Part shown: one piece after another, positions 22,290 through 33,264 of the stretch
Layout: every line of letters starts with the position of its first letter
Numbering within the stretch: position 1 is the stretch's first letter
Assembly: GCA_010909165.1 (NCBI GenBank)
Contig: MU008177.1
Coordinates: 1,054,001-1,118,000 of the forward strand
Source: Anthoceros angustus
Taxonomy: Eukaryota > Streptophyta > Anthocerotopsida > Anthocerotales > Anthocerotaceae
DNA length: 64,000 bases
Direction: 5' to 3'
Notes under the pieces: model-generated
The model's database searches: none
The model's input: the letters and a program-made list of their open reading frames with translations, nothing else
Told to the model about the DNA's origin: nothing
Made by a program: the position numbers and the translations under genes

Positions 22290-22402
22290 TTTTGAGCATA
22301 CGGGCTTTGTTTGGACTACTTGGGAGACTCATGTGAGACTTGCATCTTCTACGGGCTTTGTTTGGACTACTTGGGAGACTCATGTGAGACTTGCATCTTC
22401 CA
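22290..22402. repeat. ~52 bp direct tandem duplication
   Basis: The stretch tacgggctttgtttggact...cttgcatctt occurs twice in direct succession (about 22299-22350 and 22351-22402). Confidence 0.85.
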
Positions 22403-22904
22403 ACTCTGCAGTCCCCTGGACTCCGTATCAAGTTGTTCCCCTTAGGCCTCTGCCGAAGTCCTAGCAATGGTTGTGGGCGCAGTCCGATCACCTTCTAGCT
22501 CTACACGAGGCCTGTTTCTCGTGATCCCACCTTCTTCGACATCTCCCAAAGCAATTACGGCGACTTCCCTTGGAAAGCCTTGCACATGAGGATGGCCTGG
22601 ACTTTATTCCTTTTATTTCCTCAATGGTGTCTTTGTCGCTTCGGGGGAGGAGGGGGGGTCCTTCTGGCCACAAGGAGGTAGCCTCCCATCGCTGCTGTGA
22701 AGGCGCATCTCAGGTAGTGCCTATTTTCTAGGCCGTGCTGGGGAGTATGTCGGAGCTGCCTTGAGTGTTTGTGGTTGAGGATTCCTTCTGTTTGGACACG
22801 GCGATTTTCGGTCGGGCTCTTACACCTACCCTGCGACTTTCCTCGGGCTGTTTGTCAGGGACGGTCTATGACCACATCAGTGACTACTTTACTCCCGAGG
22901 ATCT

Positions 22905-23300
22905 GTGTTTTGGTTTTCGGAGCTTTTTATTATGGGAGCGGCTGCAGCAAAGTGTGAGACCCCCCATTGGATTTCTCGAGTGTTGGGGGCTAGCAAGTTA
23001 TTGGCTATGGAGAAACGCGCGCCGAGGGTGCATCCTATTGCCTTGGAGGAGGCATTCTTATACCACATTAGCCGCAGCATTGCCCTTCAACTCCTGGCTC
23101 ATCTCAGCCCGCATCAATTTGGGATTGCTACTCTAGGGGGCCGTGAGTCGGTGGCCTTCAGTGCACCACCTCGAAACGCGTCGAGGCGGTTCTTGAGTCA
23201 CATCTAGATTAGTTGCCCTACGTATACATATCTATGTTGAGAATGCTTTCAATGTTATCGCCAGGGCGGAGATTTTCAAAGGTGCCTCCTATTTGGTCGC
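22905..23300 (+). pseudogene. Non-LTR-type reverse transcriptase relic
   Basis: One open stretch includes RVHPIALEEAF, ISRSIALQL and LSPHQFGIATLGG. This resembles the N-terminal part of plant reverse transcriptases, where 'VRPIA.GE..' and 'LSP.QFGV.TPGG' usually occur. In another frame, VENAFNVIARAEIF (about 23237-23280) resembles RT motif A, but the usual Asp is replaced. A 22 bp direct duplication at ~23280-23325 disrupts it further. Only a fragment is present. Confidence 0.6.
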
Positions 23301-23392
23301 GAGGTGCCTCCTATTTGGTCGCGCAGGCAAGTATGTGAGAGCTGCCCGAACCCTTCGGCCGAAGCCGGTGGCTCCGGCATATATACTTCGAA

Positions 23393-23462
23393 AGATCCTT
23401 GCCCATGGCCCCATGAGACTCGATAGCAAAGGGAATGAAATCATGGCCTTCCAAAGATAAGT
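23393..23462 (-). pseudogene. C-terminal scrap of a reverse transcriptase ORF
   Basis: The minus strand reads GHDFIPFAIESHGAMGK, nearly the same as the minus-strand relic at 24846-25060 (AFVPLAIETHGAMGKDFSKF). It probably comes from the same retroelement family in the opposite direction to 22905-23300. Confidence 0.5.
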
Positions 23463-23759
23463 AATTAGATTGATTAATTATAATCAAACACTAAACTCAA
23501 GTGCAAAGATTAGTATCACACGGCATAACAGGATGCATAAAAATAACAAACGAATGCGATAAGACTTGCCACCTACCCGCCCACATCCTTGCCTTCAAGA
23601 GTTCTTGACAAACTTGATCAAACTTAGCCGACTCCGACCTCGATCGAGCAACATGCCCCTCTTCACAAGAGCACCACTCGGCCCGGGACCGGAGGCAACC
23701 TTCCTTTGACCTGAATTCCCACCTCTAGAGTGATGGAGGTCGTCTCCGTCGTTCCTTCA

Positions 23760-23990
23760 CCTGGAACCCTAAATTTATGATACCCTAAACCTAGAAGATC
23801 AACTTCCGTAAAACCCTAAACCTATGGAACTTTAAATTTGTGAAACCCTAAACTTAGAAGATCAGCAGCTACAAAACCCTAAACCTGTGAAACCCTATAG
23901 TTATGAAACCTTAAACCTATGGAACCCTAAATTTGTGAAACCCTAAACCTAGAAGATCAACTGCCGCAAAAGCCTAACCCTAAACTTGGA
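23760..23990. repeat. Degenerate telomere-like (CCCTAAA) repeat tract
   Basis: At least ten copies of ccctaaa or close variants are spread through imperfect repeats of 'aaaccctaaacctatgg' and 'agaagatcaact' words. They are spaced rather than in a perfect head-to-tail array. This looks like an old interstitial telomeric-type repeat or telo-box minisatellite. Confidence 0.8.
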
Positions 23991-24261
23991 ACCCGGCTCA
24001 CTGCCGGCCTTGCTGCCACGACCTCCTCCTAGACTTGCTATTGCGCCACCCCCAACAACACGGCATGGAAAACATGATGATGAAGATGAGGAAAAATAAA
24101 CCATAGCAAGTGGAAAGAGCATGGCCCACATTGTATCCCAAGCGTTACCAAACTTCCACTTCAATCTTTTTATCCACGTGCACCCATATCCTAGGATTGA
24201 TCGGTCATATTTTAGCCCGGACAATATTACTTTCCTACTCGTGCATGTGCCATCGCTCCCT

Positions 24262-24340
24262 TCGGCCTCCTTCTACATCCTCCCGCATCCTCCTACATCC
24301 TCCCACATCCTCCTACATCCTCCCACAATCGCTCCCTCTC
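24262..24340. repeat. CCTCCYACAT minisatellite
   Basis: Tandem cctcc(t/c)acat units, about seven copies with small changes. Confidence 0.85.
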
Positions 24341-24845
24341 ATGAATCCCTCCAACATCCTCCCGGGCTGACCATCTTTGAAGGCCTCCATCACAACAGTC
24401 ATCGCATCCCCTCACCACAACCTCTTGAAACTTGCTGAACCCTGAACATCTCAAAGCCCTCCCTTCCCCGAAGCAAAGTTCCTTGCAGGTAAATATTTTG
24501 GTGCTAGGTGGAATTCATTTTGACATTGCAAGGATCAACTTAACAAAGTTGATCTATTATCAATTGATAGTGAATATTACACTTTGCATTTTATGGCAGT
24601 AAGAATTGAAATCAAATAAGAAGACTTTATTATAAAAAAGAGAAGAGAAAAACCCATCCACCCCAAAAACAAAAGGGGGAAAAACCCAATGAAGGGCACT
24701 ATGTCAGGGGGGACTAGCCCCCACGAACACGCATTTCAATACTACTAACCGCCCGAAGAACTTCGTGGTCAGGGAAGTGAAAAGGCCTACTTACCTCGGG
24801 AAGGTCGCATCTCTCGTGACTCATGTTGTTCTCAGAGCACCGGTA

Positions 24846-25060
24846 TTAACGCCCGCAGAGCGATGGAAACCCTCTGCCAGAAGAAAGCAACAATGCAAGA
24901 AAAGGGGAGGCCAATCCCATTCTTGCGGCTGTGATAAGCCTTAGCGTAGGCCTTGACGAACTTGGAGAAATCCTTGCCCATGGCTCCGTGAGTCTCGATG
25001 GCAAGGGGGACGAAGGCGTGGCCGTCTTACATAGGAGAGTACTTGTGGACCTTAGCCGAC
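24846..25060 (-). pseudogene. C-terminal end of a reverse-transcriptase ORF (non-LTR-like)
   Basis: The minus strand reads AFVPLAIETHGAMGKDFSKF, then HSRKNGIGLPFS and FFWQRVSIALRAL before a stop. This closely resembles the C-terminal tail of plant reverse transcriptase ORFs (a 'PLA.ET.G' motif and 'RQR(V/I)S.AL' ending). No catalytic part is attached, so it is a relic. Confidence 0.6.
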
Positions 25061-25204
25061 ACGCATACCTCCGCCGCCCAACCTGGAGGGTTAAAGATAA
25101 CATGTTCATAGAATTGAAATCCACCTACTTATCTTTCCATACCTTCACTCAAAGTCAAGAGCTTTTTCCAAACCTTTCTGATTATGGAAGTTGCCCTTTG
25201 TTCA

Positions 25205-25455
25205 TCAGTTTATTGAGTTGCAATTAACTATGGATGAAATTGAAGTTGCTATTATATTACTCACCTTTTTGCAATTGACCTTGACTAGAAGACAAGTTGT
25301 CATTTACAATTGACATTGGTTGCAATTGAAATTGCTGCCATATTACTCATCTTTTTGCATTTGACCTTGACTCGAAGACAACTTATCATCTGCAATTGAT
25401 TGTGGATGAAATTGTTGTTATCATATTACTCACTTTTTGGAGTTGATCTTGACTA
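25205..25455. repeat. ~85-105 bp minisatellite, about three units
   Basis: Units share 'gaaattg..gttgctat.atattactca.cttttt' followed by 'ttgaccttgactagaagacaa'. They begin near 25216, 25321 and 25408. Confidence 0.8.
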
Positions 25456-25469
25456 GAAGACAACTTCTC

Positions 25470-25880
25470 ATCACTAACAAGTTGACCTCGACAACAGGTT
25501 ATCTTGCATGTTGGCAACACCAAGTTGAATTAAACAAACAGTCAACTTGTCATTGCCAACTTGGAAATTAACCTTGACGGCAGGTCATCTAGCAAATTGG
25601 TGACCACAAGTTGACTTAGACAAACGGTCAACGTGCCGTTGCCAACTTGCAAGTTGACCTTAAATGCCGGTCATCTAGCAAGTTGATGACCACAAGTTGA
25701 CGTAGACAAGAAGTCAACTTGCCGTCGCCAACACTTGGTACATGACATTGACGGTTGGTCATCACCAAGTTGACAATGACAAGTTGACCATTTGTTAAGG
25801 TGAACAAGTAAGTTAGCAACTGCTAGTTGACCACCACGACAAGTCATCTTGCAGTCGGCAATAATAAGTTGACGTCACGG
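25470..25880. repeat. ~100 bp TTGAC-rich minisatellite, about four units
   Basis: Each unit has caagttgac(c/t), ggtcatctagcaa, tgaccacaagttgac, tagacaa and gtcaacttgccgt. The motif TTGAC, the core of the plant W-box, recurs many times on both strands. No gene is recognised. Confidence 0.8.
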
Positions 25881-26054
25881 TATGAAGATGACTTTTTGCC
25901 ATAAGACTGAGGTAAAGAAGGATAAATGGATTCTTAGGGACTGTAAAGCAATGTGTCTTGCAATTGGCCGCTTGAAAGAATGGAAGAATCACAGCTTCCA
26001 AGCAATCCCAGCCCGCACGCAACTGCCTTTAATTCTATGAAAAGGAAAGGTGCC

Positions 26055-26240
26055 CTTGGTGTTGGGAAGAAAGCACGTTTGATATGAGAGCATTATGAAC
26101 TCATTGTCACTTAGTTGTTGGGAAGAAAGCACGTTTGATATGAGAGCATTATGAACTCATTGTCACTTAGTTGGAGCATCCTCCCAATTATGCCTTGTGT
26201 TTTAGTGTAGACAATTATGCCTTGTGTTTTAGTGCATCTT
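26055..26240. repeat. Direct tandem duplications (~58 bp and ~27 bp)
   Basis: ttgggaagaaagcacgtttg...cacttagttg occurs at about 26061-26116 and 26118-26173. Then 'acaattatgccttgtgtttt' occurs twice at about 26186-26240. Confidence 0.85.
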
Positions 26241-26339
26241 TAGTGTTAGACAGTCAAGCGTTGGCGAGCCTCTATGCACTATGCACTGCTATAAAGAGCT
26301 TTAGCACGTTGGCAGAAGTGGTTATCAAAGGAAGTAAGG

Positions 26340-27060
26340 GATGTCTATGTTTTATGGCTAAGACCATGAAGGCGAGATTTGTAACCTACAAAAACTAGGT
26401 AAATGAAGGCAAGAGGGGCAAAGAAAAGTACATGTTTTGGTATATCTGCAGATGACCAGAAGAATGGTATTTTTACCATTGCACATAAATTGGATAACAT
26501 ATGTGCCTTGTTTGATCGAATGGACTCTTTGTTTGTAGCCAAAGCTAATTTGGAGCCATGATTTGAGCTTGATGGTGGATTGGAAGGGACAACAAGAGAC
26601 CAACTACATGTACCTTTGACAAGAGAGATTCTAACTTTGTTAAACCCAATTTTTCAAGAAACTAACTTGCTCCACGGGTTGGATGAAGGTAGTAATGACC
26701 CTCATGCAATTAGTGAAGAGCCCTTGGACTATGAAGTAATTCCCAATTCAAGAGTATGTGAACTTGGATATTCAAGATTATGTGAACTTGGATAAGTAGA
26801 GTCCTTTGAAGTTGCTGATGGCAAAAAGGCTTTTCAATTCAGGCTTAGGGAAAGGCCTTATGTACCTAGTTCTTCTACATTTAGGAAGAAGCCAATAAAA
26901 GCTGGAAAAGGCCTTATGTACCTAGCTCTTCTACATTTAGGAAGAAGCCAATAAAAGCTGGAACATCTATAGATGAGCGCAAGTACCTCCAAAGCTAGAT
27001 GTTGGTCCTGGTATTGGGCATCAAGAAATACTTTTGCAGTTGCCTATCATGATGCAACAA
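26340..27060. other. Unidentified region with a 56 bp tandem duplication
   Basis: Short frames give no recognisable motif. The stretch ggccttatgtacctag...gccaataaaagctgg occurs twice (about 26853-26907 and 26909-26963), and 'tatgtgaacttggata' is also doubled near 26755-26795. Confidence 0.6.
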
Positions 27061-27799
27061 TTAAAAAAAACAGAATGCAAGTTGTTATCTAGCAGCAACT
27101 GGCTGCAATAATCATCGATTTATTGCTTTGCATTCATGAGTTTCTAACTACTCGGGATTTCCACAACCAAGCGATTTACTGGATCAGAAACATTAGAGTA
27201 TTCCAGGACAAATTAGAAAAGAGCACGGCCGGATGTCGCCGCTCAATTCCCGAACAGACTCCAGTTCCAGTTTGCAAATCGTTAGAGGCAATCCCTGATC
27301 CAGATGCTGCTTCCCGATGTACAGCGCGTCGAATCAGGTGCTATATGTTTGGTTGACCTGATCTCCACAGCTCGGCTCAATTATCAGCTCAAATCGACAG
27401 CTTGAATTCTGAGCTGTCCGACCAATCGCAGCGCTTGAGAAATCTGTCGAAGCTTGCCCTCGCCTTGGTTTTGGCCGTCTCTAAATCGCAAGCAAAAGCT
27501 TTGCACACAGATACTCGCAGCGGCACAAGCAGAAATTTCCACGCGCTCTACCAACTGCTCAGAATGTCACCCACTCTTCGCCATTCATATTGCCCACACA
27601 GCTGGTTTCCAACGCTTTGTGCAGCACCTCAACAACACACACAACCAAAAAAGCAAAACGGATGATAGCATACGGGTCTGAAATAGGGTTTAGGATCAGG
27701 AATCAAGTACCTTTTCACTAAGTTTGAAACGTCCCTATCGTTTGAAACGTCCCTATCTATCGCACAATATGAAACTCACATCAATGGGCTGGTTGGGTC

Positions 27800-28350
27800 T
27801 TTGGGGCTTAGCTGTAGTCGAAGACGCACGCCCCACCCCGACATCTTGAAAGCGAGGGAGGTCTGGCCAAGCCTGGAGGTCATGGCCAAGCCTCGACGTA
27901 TCACCGGCGGCAAAAAGTCGCAGTCTGAGGTGCTGGGACGAGCCCATGTTCGGGAAATCTTCGGACAGGACACAAATATTTTCCCACGAAGCTTTCTCTC
28001 TGTGTGACTGCCCCTGTTCGCGCCCTCCGAAGTCGTCCATCTTGGTAGAACCTCCTTCGTTTTCAGCTGACCTTAGCAGCCCGAAGTCAGCCATGAGTAT
28101 GCGTGGAAGAAGGTTGCAGGTGCCAATGCTACAAAAGTTCTCCGGTGCAGGTGCAGGTGCAGGTGTCAATGTCCAGGTGCAGGTGCAGATGCAGGAGCCA
28201 ATACTACTTTTCTCCAGGTGCAGTCCAGCCTTTCTTTCCTGCAGCAATTTCCCATGTCCTGAGCCTGTACAGCTTGACTGCCCGCTGTTCAGCAAAGAGA
28301 GGACGCGTTTTTGAGCGGCCTAGTCCTGTCCATGCACTCCACAGCGGTCC
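27800..28350. promoter_or_regulatory. 5' flank shared by the PPR duplicates (copy C)
   Basis: Inverted counterpart of 16640-17105 and 21690-22050. It contains ggtgcaggtgcaggtg short repeats at about 28143-28195. Confidence 0.45.
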
Positions 28351-28357
28351 CTGAACG

Positions 28358-31041
28358 ATGGCCACAGCGAAGGCTGAAGCTTCCTTTCTTCTCTTTGCAG
28401 TTCGTTGGCTTTCAGGCGGGACCCAGCAAATTGGTGTGTGTACAGGGATTCTACGAGGAGCTCCTGCTAACCTCATCTTAGGAGTCGACCCTGGCAAGCA
28501 AAGCCCAGGTGCAGCAGTGTATGAGCCCAGCACTTCCACCTGAGAAAGTGTGTGGTAGGGACGGGTTTTCCAGCGATGGTCGTTGCCAGGAGCAGGAGCA
28601 CTTGTGGCAGCAATTTTTCTGGACCCTACCCTGTGGTGGGACAACAGACGAGGTAAGAAGAGCGCCCGTTCCCTGACTTCCGGCGTAAGGGTCCGGCGAG
28701 GTGCTGTGGTTAAACAACATGTTTAAGCCAGCTTGGGTTGATGAGCAGCCTCATGCATGGATCTGCAGATGGATATGGTGCCTCCTTCCGAGTCCAGCTC
28801 CGGATAAGCCTAAACCTGGGAGGCGTGCAGGATCGGAAATGGGCGTTGTACGGCTGTAACCGTGAGCACGTTATGTCAGCAGGGAAGCTTTCTGAGGCCG
28901 TTGGAGCCCTGGAATCTCTGGCAGACAGAGTCTGCCATTTCAGTCTCTGTTTTACACTGTACTAAAACTGTGTACAGCTAAGAAGGATTTGGTTGTGGGG
29001 CGTCGAGTTCATGATCTCACTGCCAAACTTGGGTACGAGTCGAGTGCGTACTTGGGGAACCACATCTTGCGCATGTATGCATGTGGAGGTAGGCTGCAGG
29101 AGGCCATGGGTGTGTTCACCAGGGTGGGCAAACCAGATGTCTTCATGTGGTTTTCCATAATCTCTGCACATGCTAAGCACGGGAAACCTGAGGAGGCCAT
29201 ACAACTGTACCATGAGATGCGTAGGTCAGGAGTGAAGGCTGATGCTCACGTCTTTGTAGCTGCCCTTCAAGCTTGTGCATTTGCCGCCGACTTGGAATCT
29301 GGCAGAAAAGTGCACTGTGATGTGGTGCAGAGTGGCATTCCTACTAACTTGTTTGTTGGCAACTGCCTTGTGGACATGTATGCAAAATGTGGCGAACCAA
29401 AAAATGCACGCGAGGTTTTTGACAGCATGGCCACAAAGGATGTGGTGACATGGACTGTACTGGTAGCTGGGTATGCAAAATGTGGCGAACTGAAAGATGC
29501 ACGCCAGGTTTTTGACAGCATGAACAGAAAGGATGTAGTGACATGGAATGCTCTGATTGCTGGGTACACACAGCAAGGGCTTGGACATGAGGCGCTTGTT
29601 GTGTATGGACAAATGGAGGAGAGGGCCTCTTTTGGCTAACCATGCTTGCCTTCTGAAGGCCTGTGCAAGCACTGGTGCCTTACAGAAGGGCAGGCAGCTG
29701 CACTCACAGATTGTCGAAAGAGGACTGCTGGATGACGTAGTGGTGGGCAACTGCCTTGTGGACATGTATGCAAAATGTGGTGAACTGGAAGATGCACGCC
29801 AGGTTTTTGACAGCATGGCACAAAGGATGTGGTGACATGGAATGCTGATTGCTGGGTATGCACAGGACTTGGGCCAAGAGGCGCTTGTTGTGTATGGACA
29901 AATGGAGGAGGCGGGCCTCATTTTGGCTGACCATGTTACTTTTGCTTGCCTTCTGAAGGCCTGTGCAAGCACTGGTGCCTTACAGAAGGGCAGGCAGCTG
30001 CACTCACAGATTGTCGAAAGAGGACTGCTGGATAACGTAGTGGTGGGCACCTGCCTGGTGGACATGTATGCAAAATGTGGTGAACTGGAAGATGCACGCC
30101 AGGTTTTTGACAGCTTGGCCACAAAGGATGTGGTGACATGGAATGCCCTGATTGCTGGGTATGGTGCTTGTGATGAAGGTCACAAGGCACTAGCTTGTTT
30201 TGAGGAGATGTTAGTTGCCGGTGTTCAGCCTAATGATGCTACTTTTACTTGCCTTTTAGTAGCATGCAGTCATGAGGGACTGGTCCATGAGGTCAAGCAC
30301 TTTGATTCCATGGCTGAACAGCATGGCATCAAACCTACTATCGAGCATTACACTTGCATGATTGATCTTCTTGGGCGTGCTGGCCATGTAGTTGAGGCAC
30401 AGAAGATGCTATTATCATGTGGGGGCCAAACTAATGTTGTGAGCTTGATATCTTTGTTGAATGCCTGCAAAAGTCACGGGGATTTAGAGAGGGCTGTGTG
30501 GTGTTTTGAAAGCATTGTTAGGCTGGACCCTCACATGGCATCTGCGTATGTGCTCATGGCAAATGCCTACGCAGATGCAGGTAGGTGGACCGATGTAGAC
30601 AGGATTGAAACACAAAGAAGGGCAGCAGGAGCTAAAAAGAAACCTGCAGTGGCAACCATTGAGGTGAACAAGGAGGTACACAGATTTCTGGTGGGCGAAA
30701 GGAGAAACGATATTGTGCTTAAGGTAGAGAGTACAAATGCACGTGTGAAGCAGGAAGGAGGCCATGTACCTCACACTAAGTTGGTGTTGAAGCCATTGTG
30801 TGAGAAGGAAAAGGAAGACGTGCTATGTGGGCATGCTGAGAAGCTAGCTTTAGCGTTTGGTCTCTTGAACACTCCGAGTGGGACACCTCTGGTGGTAACG
30901 AAGAATCTACGCATGTGCAGTGACTGCCACAGTTCCACGGAGATTATGTCAAGGCTTGAACAAAGAGACATTGTTGTAAGGGATGGGTACCGTGTGCATC
31001 GATTCACAGCTGGTTGTTGCAGTTGTAAGGGTCGACCATGA
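28358..31041 (+). pseudogene. PPR-DYW:KP editing-factor, copy C (frameshifted, plus strand)
   Basis: Inverted duplicate of 18968-21664. The N-terminal part (28358-28985) is broken by several frameshifts, including through the PDF-like motif, so the usual start is lost. From 28989 a long frame runs through PPRs to 29639, and after two more shifts an intact frame (29842-31041) covers the last PPRs, E1/E2 and the whole DYW:KP domain. That domain has KPAVATIEV, HAEKLA, CSDCH and CSCKGRP. Motif order differs from copy B: an extra S-type repeat at 29454-29540 follows the second S motif, and later code positions differ (ND, TD, NN where B has TN, ND, TN). If the indels are assembly errors, this could be a second functional editor. 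Confidence 0.85.
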
Positions 31042-31089
31042 CAAAAATGAAGTGTTGCCAGTGGTGATTGGGGTGAATATGCTTGTTGA

Positions 31090-31232
31090 GACGTGGACAT
31101 GTCCATTCCTGTCCAAACTGAGACGTGGTCATGTCCATTCCTGTCCAAACTGAGACGTGGTCATGTCCATTCCTGTCCAAACTGAGACGTGGTCATGTCC
31201 ATTCCTGTCCAAACTGAGACTTGGACATGGAT
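31090..31232. repeat. ~31 bp minisatellite downstream of PPR copy C
   Basis: Four to five tandem units of 'gtccattcctgtccaaactg' sequence just beyond the stop codon. It is the inverse of the minisatellites behind copies A and B, with one more unit. Confidence 0.85.
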
Positions 31233-31239
31233 GGCTAAC

Positions 31240-31960
31240 ACTGATCCTGGCAGCCCTCATCATAATAGAAAGAAACAGAATGGAGAGGAGCGGGGTCAAC
31301 TTCACAAGCTGCGTCTGCTCGTGTGGACTTGCTTGGGATCTGCCTTGGTCTTGGAGATCAGGGGTTAGGGCCCCGATTTCAGCTCAGATCCCGGGGAATA
31401 GTGGCTGCGCTTGCTGGATTCAGCTTGTAGCGGTATGGGAGTGGATTTGCAAGTTTTTCCAACTTATCGTTTTGCGGCTGGGGAAGCAAAGCTGCTAACC
31501 TGCAAGGCTCCGGGATCCGTGGATTGATGCCGGTCTGGGCATCTCCAGTTCATTCTGTGATAGAGTGGTTCAAGGGTGCTCCTGCCTGCTAGTAGCTGTG
31601 GATGTGCATGGTCTTCAGACAGGACAACTCCAACATGCTGCAACAACTTGCAACTTGACGTGCAGAGATGAGGTCAGTTGAACACATTTCACGAGGTTCT
31701 TTAGGAGGCCATTCTGGAGTTTGGAAGTCAGTGCAGAAGAAACGCCCTCCCAAGGTACGATACGCAGTTTGTTTTTTCGTGCCAGTTTTCGTGCCTTCAT
31801 CCCTATGTGGGCATCCCTGTACACTCGATGAGCTGCTCTGAGCAAAAGAGTTGCTGGTGTTCCTCAGCGAGCAGCACACTGAGTCCGATAGATCAGAGTG
31901 CAAACTCCGTGCAATCGGAAATATGGCTGTTCCCACTTCCACGGGCAGATAGACGATGAG
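31240..31960. other. 3' flank shared by the PPR duplicates (copy C)
   Basis: Inverted homologue of 13232-13842, and partly of 18430-18795. No gene is recognised in it. Confidence 0.65.
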
Positions 31961-32018
31961 ATGGCTTCAAGGACAAGATGACATGTACACTCTGTACGTT
32001 CATATGTAACAAGGATGT

Positions 32019-32062
32019 CCTCCACATTTATCCACCTTTATTAGGGTGGATAAAGGTGGAGG
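32019..32062. repeat. Inverted repeat, 18 bp arms with 8 bp loop
   Basis: Arms 32019-32036 and 32045-32062 match at 17 of 18 positions as reverse complements (cctccac...tccacc). It could be a MITE remnant or a hairpin in a transcript. No flanking target duplication was seen. Confidence 0.8.
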
Positions 32063-33025
32063 AGATCCACTTGCTGAGTGGCGAGAGGGAACAGGAGTAG
32101 GCAATATAGTCAGCTAGCTGCTTTTAGAGCCCTAGCGGCTTGGGCATATTTATCCGCTTGGGTTAACAACTTACAGCACCACAATTTTGCTGCATTTCCT
32201 AGTGTGTGTATCATCCGTTGTGCAGAGTCCGATCGAGCCTTGAAAGCACGCAAAGCCTCCTCTTGGAGAGATGCGATTACCGGCTTTAAAATGTCGATAA
32301 CTATTTGCAACGTCCTGCTGGCCAAAAGCCCCACCCCTGGTACTATGCAAACACCACCGAGGGAGAAGCAAAAGGAGACACCAGGGCAACTCGTTGCGGG
32401 AATCAAGCACAAGGCAATCTAGAGGAAGACGTAACGCTAATCGGGCATCATCGTGGAGGTGTCAGGGAAGCATGCGAAAGATGCGTGGGCAAAGAAAGCA
32501 AATTTTAAACAGCCTGAGGATGTAATCCAACTGGGTATGCAACCATTTCCATGATAAACGAGGTACCCCTTGGGCACCGAAGCCTGTGCCCCGGAGTGGT
32601 GGGAGTGGCAAGACGCACTTGGGCAGCCGAAGTAGTCTGGTCAAAGTCCTTACGCATATGCCTAATGTGGATTTTTACCCCTTTAATTCCCCAACAAAGC
32701 TAGGCACAGACCGAACATGGAGTGTCCTTAAGGGTGACAAAAAGTGTGGACTGCCTCAGTGGGAAGAGCAGAGAACGCTCCCCACAACAATTAGCTGACC
32801 TGGAAAGTGCCGGGGGGGATGACCAGGATCAAGAACCACAGCTGATAAAAGACCAGTGGAAGGAAAACACAGCAAAATGATGCGAAAAGTCTGAGATAGA
32901 AAGTGCACCGAAAGGACCCTGGAGATAGGGCCAAGGAGGCACCGAGGACAAAAGTCCCCGGCCTTACCGTGCATATAGAGAGTACACTACATATGGCAAA
33001 CCCCAATAGGCTAGCCAAAGACCCT
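32063..33025. other. Unidentified region left of the copia insertion
   Basis: Open stretches on both strands (for example 32078-32422 plus and 32110-32412 minus) have no recognisable motif. A gene relic is possible. The stretch ends at the 5 bp target site of the large copia element. Confidence 0.5.
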
Positions 33026-33030
33026 GCCTT

Positions 33031-33252
33031 AGTTAGAAATAGTGTAGACCGCGTTGGTTAAGGTCGACTAGACCAAACCCAATGTGGATTAGTCAAACTA
33101 GACTCAGCTAGTTGGTAGTTAGTTAACTAGCAGGCTAGTGAAAGGACACACCCCCTCGTAACCATCCTTTATAAGCCCACCTATGAACTAAACATATTCA
33201 TTGTTAATAAAGCATCTACTTGATGCAAGACGCTTCATATGCATCTCTAACT
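33031..33252 (+). repeat. 5' LTR of the copia element
   Basis: It starts AGTTAGA and ends TCTAACT, a perfect 7 bp terminal inverted repeat without the usual TG..CA ends. A TATA-like tttataag lies at 33168-33175 and an AATAAA signal at 33206-33211. It matches the 3' LTR except for a short divergent stretch near the start and a few small indels. Confidence 0.92.
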
Positions 33253-33264
33253 TGGTATCGAGCC
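33253..33264 (+). other. Primer-binding site (initiator-Met tRNA type)
   Basis: TGGTATCGAGCC abuts the 5' LTR. The common plant form is TGGTATCAGAGCC, so one base is missing here. Confidence 0.85.

Noticed and set aside
29226-30122. 298-codon minus-strand frame opposite PPR copy C
   Set aside because: Also an antisense shadow of the PPR repeats, identical in style to 19890-20762.
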